NCBI RefSeq assembly: GCF_035958815.1
Contig: NZ_CP108383.1
Span: forward strand, 5,580,001 to 5,644,000
Direction: 5' to 3'
Length of the DNA stretch: 64,000 nucleotides
Origin: Nocardia sp. NBC_01327
Lineage (GTDB): Bacteria; Actinomycetota; Actinomycetes; Mycobacteriales; Mycobacteriaceae
Shown: positions 9,175-16,557 of the stretch, piece after piece
Position numbering within the stretch: position 1 is the stretch's first letter
Layout of the letters: each line of letters opens with the position of its first letter
Translations under genes and position numbers: made by a program
Notes under the pieces: model-generated
Seen by the model: the letters and a program-made list of their open reading frames with translations, nothing else
Told to the model about the DNA's origin: nothing
Databases searched by the model: none

Positions 9175-10018
9175 CCGAATGCTGTTCCATGGTGCAGCAC
9201 TTCACACTGCCACCGGCCTTCAGCAATTCCGACAGGTCGATGCCCACCGGTTCGTAGCCGCGGGCCCGCAACTGCGCCGCCAAACCGGTCGCGCGCTCGC
9301 TCATGAAGACGTGGTAGCCGTCGCAGACGCCATTGAGGCCCAGCACATTCGCATCGTCCTCGGTGGCCAGTAGCGCGTCCGGGTACATGCCTGCGAGCAG
9401 CCGTGCGCTCTCACCGCTGAAGGCCGCCGGGTAGTAGGCGATGGTGTCATCGAGCACCATGAGCGCGGTATCGAGATGGTAGAAGCGCGGATCGATCAAT
9501 TCCAGTGAGATGACCGGTAATTCGAAGAACTCCTGCACCTCCTCGTGTGCGGCGCGGGAGCTGCGGAATCCGGTGCCCGCCAGAATGCGGTCCCCGGCAA
9601 TGGCGAAATCACCTTCGCCCTCATTGGTTTCGCGGGCGGCCAGCACCTGGGTGAAGCGTTGTGCGGCAAGCCAATCGTGATAGGCCGGGCCTTCGGCGGC
9701 GCGCTCGGGATTGGCGAAGCGGGCCGACAGCGCCCGGTCACCGATCACCAGACCGCCATTGGCGGCGAACACCATATCGGGCAGGGCGGCCACACCCTCG
9801 ACCACATCGACCACATGCCCGTGCCGTTCATAGGTGGCGCGCAGGTTCTCCCACTGTGCCCGTGCCAGCGCACGATCCACGGGAGCGGAGGTGTCCATCC
9901 AGGGATTGATCGCGTAGTAGACGTCGAAGTGATCGGGGCGGCACATGAGGTAGCGGCGCGGAGTGGGGCGGCGGATGCCTGCGGGTTCGGGTGCGCGAAG
10001 CGTGGCTACGGAGGTCAA
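9143..10018 (-). CDS. ddaH: Dimethylargininase / DDAH-family amidinotransferase-fold hydrolase
   Basis: This 291-aa protein belongs to the guanidino-group-modifying fold. Visible signatures are MCRPDHFDVYYAINPWMD, LPDMVFAANGGLVI, NEGEGDFAI, the histidine in FYHLDTALMVLDD, and the C-terminal nucleophile region LLKAGGSVKCCTME. DDAH converts methylarginines to citrulline; arginine deiminase-like use is possible. I use TTG 10018, 5 nt after AAGGAG; the ATG-like starts further upstream fall in the regulator region. It is divergent from an Lrp/AsnC gene, the same pair as M. tuberculosis Rv2323c/Rv2324, and likely controlled by it. Confidence 0.85.
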   Translation of the reverse strand: MTSVATLRAPEPAGIRRPTPRRYLMCRPDHFDVYYAINPWMDTSAPVDRALARAQWENLRATYERHGHVVDVVEGVAALPDMVFAANGGLVIGDRALSARFANPERAAEGPAYHDWLAAQRFTQVLAARETNEGEGDFAIAGDRILAGTGFRSSRAAHEEVQEFFELPVISLELIDPRFYHLDTALMVLDDTIAYYPAAFSGESARLLAGMYPDALLATEDDANVLGLNGVCDGYHVFMSERATGLAAQLRARGYEPVGIDLSELLKAGGSVKCCTMEQHSVRTAALPSMD

Positions 10019-10069
10019 CGAGGCTCCTTCGGGAACAGCGCGGACAATGCTTGATCCCGAAGGTAAATG

Positions 10070-10135
10070 GCGTACCGTTGCGCTTGAAATAGCGAATCGT
10101 TGCGTAGATTTATAAATTAGCGGCGAATCATTGCG
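10070..10135. promoter_or_regulatory. Three phased 13-bp repeats, probable Lrp operator
   Basis: GCGTACCGTTGCG (10070-10082), GCGAATCGTTGCG (10092-10104) and GCGAATCATTGCG (10123-10135) fit GCGWAYCRTTGCG. Their starts are 22 and 31 nt apart, about two and three helical turns. They lie between the divergent ddaH and Lrp starts, with an AT-rich palindrome ATTTATAAAT at 10108-10117. Lrp-type octamers bind such phased arrays. Confidence 0.65.
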
Positions 10136-10138
10136 TCG

Positions 10139-10615
10139 GTGGCGACAAGCAGCACACTTCCGCGAACGGAGAGACCGGTGGACGATCTCGATCGGCGAAT
10201 TCTGGCCATTCTGCTGAAGCAGGCCCGCGCGTCCTTCCAGGAGATCGGCGCGATCGTCGGACTCTCCGCGCCGGCGGTCAAGCGCCGCGTAGACAAGATG
10301 GTGGCGGGCGGGCAGATCACCGGTTTCACCGCCCTGGTCAATCCCGCGGCACTGGGCTGGCGCACCGAGGCCTACGTCGAGGTCTACTACCGCGACAACA
10401 TCTCCCCCGCCGAACTGCGCCGCAGCCTCGAACCCATCCCCCAGGTGATCGGTATCTGGACGATTGCCGGTGAGGCCGACGCCCTGGTGCACGTCATGGC
10501 CACCGATATGGCCGAAATCGAGGTCACCGTCGAGCGCATCCGGGAGAACGCCCGCGTCGGCCGCACCCGCAGCAGCATTGTCATGTCCCGATTGCTGGAA
10601 CGCCCGCGCACCTGA
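10139..10615 (+). CDS. Lrp/AsnC-family regulator of the DDAH gene
   Basis: The first third is an Lrp winged-helix domain (DDLDRRILAILLKQARASFQEIGAIVGLSAPAVKRRVDKM). The rest is an AsnC-ligand (RAM) domain with IPQVIGIWTIAGEADALVHV. It is 158 aa from GTG 10139; GTG 10178 (MDDLDRRIL) is an equally good start and gives the more usual Lrp N-terminus. It is divergent from ddaH across a 120-nt region with three phased repeats, which argues for direct control of ddaH and itself, probably in response to arginine or a related amino acid (inference). Confidence 0.88.
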   Translation: MATSSTLPRTERPVDDLDRRILAILLKQARASFQEIGAIVGLSAPAVKRRVDKMVAGGQITGFTALVNPAALGWRTEAYVEVYYRDNISPAELRRSLEPIPQVIGIWTIAGEADALVHVMATDMAEIEVTVERIRENARVGRTRSSIVMSRLLERPRT

Positions 10616-10677
10616 TTCCGAGGGGCCGACGCCACCCGCTCCCAGCTCACGCGCAGGGGAAATCTAGGGTGGACCCC

Positions 10678-11313
10678 ATGTCCGACGTGCGCACCAGCTA
10701 CCTCACCGACGGGGCCGAGATCTATCGGCGCTCGTTCGCGACCATTCGCTCCGAAGCGGATCTGGCCCGCTTCCCGGCGGACGTGTCGCAGGTGGTGGTG
10801 CGCATGATTCACGCCTGCGGGCAGGTGGATCTGGCCGGGGATGTCGAATTCAGCAACGATGTGGTGACCAGGGCGCGGGCCGCGATGCGCGCGGGCGCGC
10901 CCATTCTGTGCGATGCGAATATGGTCGCCTCGGGCGTCACCCGTAAACGGCTGCCCGCCGACAACGAGGTCCTGTGCCTGCTCGGTGATCCGCGGGTGCC
11001 GGGTCTCGCGGCCGAGATGAACAACACCAGATCCGTTGCGGCGCTGGAACTGCTGCGCGACCGGATGGAGGGTGCGGTGGTGGCCATCGGCAATGCGCCG
11101 ACCGCGCTGTTCCACCTGCTCGACATGCTCGACGCCGGTGCCCCGAAACCCGCTGCCGTGCTCGGCATTCCGGTCGGCTTCATCGGCGCGGCCGAATCCA
11201 AGCAGGCCCTTGCCGAATACAGCGGCATCGAATTCCTGACCGTGCGTGGCCGGCGCGGCGGTAGCGCCATGACCGCTGCCGCCCTCAATGCGATTGCGAG
11301 CGAACAAGAATGA
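10678..11313 (+). CDS. cobH: Precorrin-8X methylmutase CobH
   Basis: CobH moves the methyl group from C11 to C12 to give hydrogenobyrinate. It is 211 aa from ATG 10678 (GTG 10669 is possible, preceded by AGGGGA). Family features are AAEIYRRSF-like GAEIYRRSFATIRSEADLAR, the catalytic histidine in VVRMIHACGQVD (H45), GAPILCDANMVASGV, AIGNAPTALFHLL, and VRGRRGGSAMTAAALNAIAS. It overlaps cobIJ by 4 nt (ATGA), so the two are translationally coupled. Confidence 0.93.
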   Translation: MSDVRTSYLTDGAEIYRRSFATIRSEADLARFPADVSQVVVRMIHACGQVDLAGDVEFSNDVVTRARAAMRAGAPILCDANMVASGVTRKRLPADNEVLCLLGDPRVPGLAAEMNNTRSVAALELLRDRMEGAVVAIGNAPTALFHLLDMLDAGAPKPAAVLGIPVGFIGAAESKQALAEYSGIEFLTVRGRRGGSAMTAAALNAIASEQE

Positions 11314-13205
11314 GCGGCAAGCTCTGGGGTGTGGGTCTGGGCCCCGGCGATCCGGAACTGGTGACGGTCAAGGCGGCGCGGATCATCGGCGCGGCCGATG
11401 TCATCGCCTTCCACAGCGCCCGGCACGGACGCAGCATCTCCCGCGCCATCGCGGCGCCCTATATGCGCGAGGGCCAGCTCGAAGAGCATCTCGTCTACCC
11501 GGTGACCACCGAGACCACCGATCACCCCGGTGGTTATCAGGGAGCCATCGACGAGTTCTACGAAACCGCCGCCGCGCGCCTCGCCGAACATCTGGCCGCC
11601 GGACGCTCGGTCGCCCTGCTCGCGGCCGGAGACCCGCTGTTCTACAGCTCTTTCCAGCACATGCACCGCCGCCTGGCCGACCACTTCGATACCGAGATCA
11701 TTCCCGGCGTCACCTCGGTCAGCGCCGCCTCGGCCGCCCTGGGCACCCCGCTGGTCGAGGGCGATCAGGTCCTCACCGTCCTGCCCGGCACCATGCCCAC
11801 GGACGAGCTCACCCGCCGCCTGCGCGAGGCCGACGGCGTCGCCATCATGAAACTCGGCCGCACCTACCCCGGCGTCCGCCAGGCCCTCGCCGACTCCGGC
11901 CGCCTCGCCGACGCCTACTACGTCGAACGCGCCAGCTCCACCCGCCAGCGTGTCCTGCGCGCCGCCGACGTGGACGAGGCCAGCGTTCCGTACTTCGCCA
12001 TCACCGTGGTCCCCGGCCCGAAGCCGGTCACGCGAATCACCCTGACGGACACCACGTCCGGCGCTTCATCGACCGAATCCACGCTCGCGGCCGCCGGATC
12101 CGCAGGCGCGGTCGATACGCCCCGCCGCACTGCCCCCGGAGCAGTGACATCACGCGCAGCCACCGCGCAGGCCGCGACCGACACAGCCGCCGGTACTCCC
12201 GCACCGAGAGCGAGCACATCCGCAGGGGATACCGTCGTTACGACCACGAGCACCACAGCTGCCGATACCGCTGCGGTTCATATCCTTCCATCGAGCGCAC
12301 CCGCCGCGGATACTGCCGGGACAGGTGCCGTGACGGTGCCTACCGCTCCGTCGACCGCGCCCGCCGCAGATCCCACTGCCACGACGACGAGCACGATTGT
12401 CGCCGGCACCGTGGCGGCTCTCGCCGTCGCCGCGAGCGCGGCCGCGGCGCAGGACGATTCGATCGGTGAGGTGGTGGTGATCGGACTGGGACCCGGGGCC
12501 GCGGAGTGGACTACGCCGGAGGTGACGCGCGCGCTGGCCGAGGCTACCGATATCGTTGGCTACGCGACGTATGTGAATCGGGTGCCGGAGCGGGTGGGAC
12601 AGCGACGGCATTCCAGTGACAACAAGGTCGAATCCGAGCGGGCGGCAATGGCTTTGGATCTGGCCAAGGGTGGTGCGAGGGTCGTGGTTGTTTCGGGTGG
12701 AGATCCCGGGGTATTCGCCATGGCGGCGGCGGTGGTCGAGGAGTCGGCCGACCCGCAGTGGCGCGATGTGCCGGTCCGAGTGCTGCCCGGGGTGACCGCG
12801 GCCAGCGCCGTGGCCAGCCGCGCGGGTGCACCGCTCGGGCACGATTTCGCCATGATCTCGCTGTCGGATCGGCTGAAGCCGTGGGAGGTGGTGGCCGGGC
12901 GGATCTCCGCGGTGGCCGCCGCGGATATGGCGTTCGCCGTCTACAACCCGGCGTCGTCGCAGCGCACCTGGCAGGTGGCCGCCATGCGTGATCTCGTGCT
13001 CGAGCACCGCACGCCGGAGACCCCGGTGGTGATCGGGCGGGATGTGGGCGGTCCGGCCGAGTCGGTGCGGGTGGTCACCCTCGCCGAGCTGGACCCGGCC
13101 GAGGTGGATATGCGCACCCTGCTGATCGTGGGCGCGTCGACCACCACGGTGTTCGACGCGGCCGGCGGGCCCCGGGTGTTCACTTCTCGACGGTACGGCG
13201 ACTAA
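11310..13205 (+). CDS. cobIJ: Fused CobI-CobJ: precorrin-2 C20- and precorrin-3B C17-methyltransferase, with long low-complexity linker
   Basis: Two SAM-dependent tetrapyrrole methylases are fused. Residues 1 to about 245 are CobI (GVGLGPGDPELVTVKAARII, LLAAGDPLFYSSF, EIIPGVTSVSAA). Residues from about 385 to 631 are CobJ (VVVIGLGPGAAEWTTPEV, VVSGGDPGVFAMA, VLPGVTAASAVASRAGAPLGHDFAMISLSD). The fusion is normal for mycobacteria and relatives, but the roughly 508-aa mycobacterial protein lacks the Ala/Thr/Ser-rich linker seen here at about residues 246-384. The linker includes near-repeats (SSAPAADTAG and STAPAADPTA; TTTSTTAADTAA and TTTSTIVAGTVAA). It is coupled to cobH by an ATGA overlap. Confidence 0.93.
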   Translation: MSGKLWGVGLGPGDPELVTVKAARIIGAADVIAFHSARHGRSISRAIAAPYMREGQLEEHLVYPVTTETTDHPGGYQGAIDEFYETAAARLAEHLAAGRSVALLAAGDPLFYSSFQHMHRRLADHFDTEIIPGVTSVSAASAALGTPLVEGDQVLTVLPGTMPTDELTRRLREADGVAIMKLGRTYPGVRQALADSGRLADAYYVERASSTRQRVLRAADVDEASVPYFAITVVPGPKPVTRITLTDTTSGASSTESTLAAAGSAGAVDTPRRTAPGAVTSRAATAQAATDTAAGTPAPRASTSAGDTVVTTTSTTAADTAAVHILPSSAPAADTAGTGAVTVPTAPSTAPAADPTATTTSTIVAGTVAALAVAASAAAAQDDSIGEVVVIGLGPGAAEWTTPEVTRALAEATDIVGYATYVNRVPERVGQRRHSSDNKVESERAAMALDLAKGGARVVVVSGGDPGVFAMAAAVVEESADPQWRDVPVRVLPGVTAASAVASRAGAPLGHDFAMISLSDRLKPWEVVAGRISAVAAADMAFAVYNPASSQRTWQVAAMRDLVLEHRTPETPVVIGRDVGGPAESVRVVTLAELDPAEVDMRTLLIVGASTTTVFDAAGGPRVFTSRRYGD

Positions 13206-13206
13206 T

Positions 13207-13221
13207 ATTCCATAGTGGAAT
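13207..13221. promoter_or_regulatory. Inverted repeat, probable PadR operator
   Basis: ATTCCA-TAG-TGGAAT is a perfect 6-bp inverted repeat with a 3-nt centre, 19 nt before the PadR start at 13241. Its position suggests autoregulation. Confidence 0.55.
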
Positions 13222-13240
13222 GCAGGCTGGAAGGAGTGTA

Positions 13241-13786
13241 GTGGCAGACGACAAGACGCGGCGCCCTCTCAATTCGACGGCCGCATCGTTATTGGGATTC
13301 CTCCATCAGGGCGATATGTCCGGCTGGGACCTGGTCGCCCAGGCGCAGGATCGCATCGGCGACTTCTGGACCATCACCCAGAGTCAGGTGTACCGCGAGC
13401 TGGCGACCATGCATCAGCACGGCCTCGTCGAGAAGGGCGAGGCCGGAGCGCGCGACCGCACGCCCTACCGCATTACCGAGGACGGCCGGGAGGCGTTCGC
13501 GGAGTGGATCGCCCGCGATCCGGGCGCGGAGACCATCCGGGTGCCACTGCTGCTCACCCTGTCCTTCGGCGAATTCGTCGATCCGGCCCGCCTGGAACGC
13601 ATTATCGCCGCCAATCGCCCACTGCACGAACAGCGCCTGACCTCCTACCTCGCCGGACACGACGAGGAGCGCATGTCACCGTTCGAGCGCGCCACGGTGG
13701 ATTTCGGCATTCGCTACGAACGCGCGGTACTGGACTGGTTCGACCGCCTCCCCGAGCTGCTCGACCCCAGCAGCCGGTTGTCCTAA
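13241..13786 (+). CDS. PadR-family transcriptional regulator
   Basis: This 181-aa protein has an N-terminal PadR winged helix (LLGFLHQGDMSGWDLVAQAQ ... FWTITQSQVYRELATMHQHGLVEK ... RTPYRITEDGREAFAEWI) and a C-terminal helical dimer domain of the Vir_act_alpha_C type (FERATVDFGIRYERAVLDWFDRL). GTG 13241 is chosen, 4 nt after GGAAGGAG; the frame continues to ATG 13220, which lies inside the operator. It faces cobK tail to tail. Its target beyond itself is not evident. Confidence 0.85.
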   Translation: MADDKTRRPLNSTAASLLGFLHQGDMSGWDLVAQAQDRIGDFWTITQSQVYRELATMHQHGLVEKGEAGARDRTPYRITEDGREAFAEWIARDPGAETIRVPLLLTLSFGEFVDPARLERIIAANRPLHEQRLTSYLAGHDEERMSPFERATVDFGIRYERAVLDWFDRLPELLDPSSRLS

Positions 13787-13804
13787 ACCTGTCACCCGAT
13801 TGCC

Positions 13805-14539
13805 CTAGACCTGTTGCCGCAGCCAATCCCACGCTGCGGCAACAGTTTCCACCCGTACCGCACCTGCGGGCAACGGCGGCCGTTCGATCATCACGACAGG
13901 CAGCGCGAGCGCGCGGGCAGCGGCGAGTTTGGCCTCGGTCAAGGCTCCCCCGCTGTCCTTCGTCACCAGCACATCGATCCGCTGATCGGTGAACAGCGCG
14001 GTTTCCTCCGCGACGCTGAAAGGTCCACGCGCCAGCAGCAATTCATGCCGCGACGGCACCGCGTCCTCGGGCGGGTCGATGGCCCGAATCAGAAACCACT
14101 GCGGCGAGCCCGCGAAGGCCGCCACCCCTTGCCTGCCGATGGTGAGGAACACCCGCTCCCCCAGTCCAGCAACGGTTTCCGCCGCACCGGCCAGATCCGG
14201 CACCCGTATCCACCGATCCCCCGCCTGCTCACTCCAGCCCGGGCGGCGCACATGCAGCACCGGCAACCCCGCCTCCGCAGCCGCCCACGCGGCATTGGCG
14301 GTAATCCCCCCGGCGAAAGGGTGCGTGGCATCAACCACCCCCTCGATCCCATTCTCGGCAATCCACGTCCGCAGCCCGTCCGCTCCCCCGAATCCCCCCA
14401 CACGCACCGCGCCCACCGGCAACACGGGTTCGCGCACACGTCCGGCGAGCGAGGACACAATCTCGAATCCTCGCTCACCGGAAGCGATATCAGCGATTTC
14501 CCGGGCCTCCCGGGTACCCCCCAGAATCAGAATCTTCAG
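13805..14539 (-). CDS. cobK: Precorrin-6A reductase CobK, probable CTG start
   Basis: CobK reduces precorrin-6A to dihydro-precorrin-6 with NADPH. From CTG 14539 it is 244 aa, equal to the M. tuberculosis protein as I recall it, and begins LKILILGGTREAREIADIA, the nucleotide-binding glycine motif. No ATG, GTG or TTG lies in frame between the upstream stop and GTG 14458, and starting at 14458 would delete that motif. The CTG overlaps the stop of the upstream HTH gene as CTGA, mimicking the common ATGA coupling. Later features include VSSLAGRV, VGGFGGADGLRTWI, VVDATHPFAGGITANA and VTKDSGGALTEAKL. Confidence 0.88.
   Translation of the reverse strand: MKILILGGTREAREIADIASGERGFEIVSSLAGRVREPVLPVGAVRVGGFGGADGLRTWIAENGIEGVVDATHPFAGGITANAAWAAAEAGLPVLHVRRPGWSEQAGDRWIRVPDLAGAAETVAGLGERVFLTIGRQGVAAFAGSPQWFLIRAIDPPEDAVPSRHELLLARGPFSVAEETALFTDQRIDVLVTKDSGGALTEAKLAAARALALPVVMIERPPLPAGAVRVETVAAAWDWLRQQV
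13811..13845. terminator. 13-bp perfect hairpin in the 3-prime end of cobK
   Basis: CTGTTGCCGCAGC (13811-13823) and its exact complement (13833-13845) flank a 9-nt loop, followed on the plus strand by TTTCC. It lies 25 nt past the PadR stop, within the last 14 codons of cobK, so it could end PadR transcription while being part of cobK. Confidence 0.6.
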
Positions 14540-15477
14540 AGCCGCTCACCACTCTCCTGAGTAGTGCCGACAGCAGCGGCACAGCCGGTCCCAGCGTCCG
14601 TGCAGGATAGCGCCTCGGGCCCAGCCTGGACGGTCCGCTGGGCGAGCAGGGTGAGCGCGTTCTCCGAACGCGATCCGCTCGCGGTGGTGACGACGGCGAC
14701 GGACTGCTCCGGTGAGCGAGCCACGATCAGGATGTGCTGGGTGACCGTGAGCGTGCCCACCAGGGGGTGGCGGAGTTCGTACTCGTCGGCTTCGCACGGG
14801 GTGACCCGGTGATCGCTCCACAGTGTCGCGAACGTGGGGCTTTTCATGGACAGCTCACCGATCAGGGAGGCCAGTCGCGCGTCCTCGGGGTGCCGACCGG
14901 CGACGAGGCGAAGATTGCCGACCACGGCGCGGGCCTTGCGCTGCCAATCCACGTACAGGTCGCGGGTGTGCGGGTCGAGGAACAGGAGGCGGGCCAGATT
15001 CGGGCGATCGGCGGGGCGATCCGGCGCGCCGGCATCGATGTGCCCGGCCAGCAGCGCGTGACCGAGCGTGTTCCAGGCCAGCACATCGGTGCGCCGGCCG
15101 AGGACCATGGCGGGCGCGGTCTCGAACGAGCGCAGCAGATCACGGGTCAGCGGGCTGAGCCGCTCCGGCGCCGGAGCGCGCTGCGGCCGGGGACGCTGGG
15201 TGGCGAGTTCACGCAGATGGGCCCGTTCATGCTCATCGAGCCGCAAGGCCGCGGCGAGCGCGTCCAGGATGGCATCGGACGCATTGACCGACTGGCCCTG
15301 TTCCAGGCGTGTGTAGTAGGACACGCTCACCCCCGCCAGCTGGGCCAGTTCCTCCCGGCGCAGCCCGCTCACTCGCCGCCGCTGCGGAAACGACTGCAGG
15401 CCGACCTCTTCCGGACGTAGACGTGCACGTCGCGCATGCAGGAACTCCCCCAGCTGACCAGCGATACCCGAACTCAC
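14536..15477 (-). CDS. Helix-turn-helix regulator, MmyB-like ligand domain
   Basis: This 313-aa protein has an N-terminal XRE helix-turn-helix (RRRVSGLRREELAQLAGVSVSYYTRLEQGQSVNASDAILDALA) and a PAS-like MmyB domain (VLGRRTDVLAWNTLGHALLAGH ... NLARLLFLDPHTRDLYVDW ... WSDHRVTPCEADEYELRHPLVGTLTV). The last 45 or so residues beyond the usual end (QAGPEALSCTDAGTG region) look extra and abut cobK, which its stop overlaps. It is divergent from a metallo-hydrolase gene and is likely that gene's regulator. Start is GTG 15477. Confidence 0.87.
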   Translation of the reverse strand: MSSGIAGQLGEFLHARRARLRPEEVGLQSFPQRRRVSGLRREELAQLAGVSVSYYTRLEQGQSVNASDAILDALAAALRLDEHERAHLRELATQRPRPQRAPAPERLSPLTRDLLRSFETAPAMVLGRRTDVLAWNTLGHALLAGHIDAGAPDRPADRPNLARLLFLDPHTRDLYVDWQRKARAVVGNLRLVAGRHPEDARLASLIGELSMKSPTFATLWSDHRVTPCEADEYELRHPLVGTLTVTQHILIVARSPEQSVAVVTTASGSRSENALTLLAQRTVQAGPEALSCTDAGTGCAAAVGTTQESGERL

Positions 15478-15606
15478 CTCCCCAGTATGCGTCGCACCCG
15501 CACGGCGAGCCTGTCCCTGCCCGGGGTAGGCACAAGCAGGGCTGGTTGACCCCGCGCACCTCGCCGCACGCTGGTCGAAAGATCAACGAACGGCAAAGGA
15601 GCAGCT

Positions 15607-16524
15607 GTGAACGACACGGTTATGAATGACATCGTGCTCGGAGATGTGACGATCACCCGGGTCATGGAGTACTCCGGCTCGGTCGAGATGTCGCCGGCCA
15701 CCTTCTTCCCGGAAAGCCCCGACACGGCATGGCGGCAGCACCAGTCCTGGCTTGCGCCGGACTTTCTCGACCCGCAGACCGACGCGTGCCGATCGGCTCT
15801 GCAGACCTGGGTGCTGCGCAGCGAGGGCAAGACGATCCTCATCGACACCGGCGCGGGCAATCACAAGGAGCGGCCGTACGCGCCGGTATGGGGTCACCTG
15901 GACACCGACTTCCTGGACAATCTCGCTCGCGCCGGGATCGCACCCGAGGACGTCGACGTGGTGGTCAATACACATTTGCATGTGGACCATGTCGGCTGGA
16001 ACACCCGCCTGCACGACCGCACCTGGGTGCCGACCTTCCCCAATGCCACCTACCTCATGCCCAGGCGCGATTTCGATTTCTGGAATCCCGCCAACGGCCA
16101 CGAGACAGTGTTCGGGCGCGGCAACCAGAACGTCTTCGAGGACAGTGTGGCCCCGGTGCACCAGGACGGCCGAACGGTGCTGTGGGAGAACAGCTATCGG
16201 ATCGATGCGAACTTGACCCTGGACCTCGCACCCGGGCACACACCCGGTTCGTCGGTGGTGACGCTGGAGTCGGGCGGCGATCGGGCGCTGTTCGTCGGCG
16301 ATCTGCTGCACAGTCCACTGCAGTTCATCGAACCCGATATCAACAGCTGCTTCTGTGAGGATCCGGTGCAGGCCAGTGCCACTCGGCGGCGGTTGCTGGG
16401 CTGGGCCGCGGAGCAGCACGCGCTGGTGTTGCCCGCGCACCTCGCGGGGCACGGCGCCGCCGAGGTCGCGCGCGAGGGCGGCCGGTTCTTCATCAAGGAG
16501 TGGGCCGGCTTCGACCGCATCTGA
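15607..16524 (+). CDS. MBL-fold metallo-hydrolase
   Basis: This 305-aa metallo-beta-lactamase-fold protein has the metal motif THLHVDH (H123, H125, D127, H128), followed by PGHTPGSS and a GDLLHSPLQ region with further ligands. Substrates in this branch include lactones and phosphotriester-like compounds; the exact one is unknown. GTG 15607 follows AAAGGAG by 5 nt. It is divergent from the MmyB-type regulator (129-nt gap holding CCCTGC-N15-GCAGGG at 15515-15541) and 33 nt ahead of a carboxylesterase, so the three probably form one regulated unit. Confidence 0.87.
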   Translation: MNDTVMNDIVLGDVTITRVMEYSGSVEMSPATFFPESPDTAWRQHQSWLAPDFLDPQTDACRSALQTWVLRSEGKTILIDTGAGNHKERPYAPVWGHLDTDFLDNLARAGIAPEDVDVVVNTHLHVDHVGWNTRLHDRTWVPTFPNATYLMPRRDFDFWNPANGHETVFGRGNQNVFEDSVAPVHQDGRTVLWENSYRIDANLTLDLAPGHTPGSSVVTLESGGDRALFVGDLLHSPLQFIEPDINSCFCEDPVQASATRRRLLGWAAEQHALVLPAHLAGHGAAEVAREGGRFFIKEWAGFDRI

Positions 16525-16557
16525 CCCGCCTCCGATCCGCAGAACAGGGAGCAAGCA

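Noticed and set aside
12044..12462. CobI and CobJ as separate genes with an intergenic spacer
   Set aside because: The frame is continuous without stops through the linker, and the CobI-CobJ fusion is normal in relatives.
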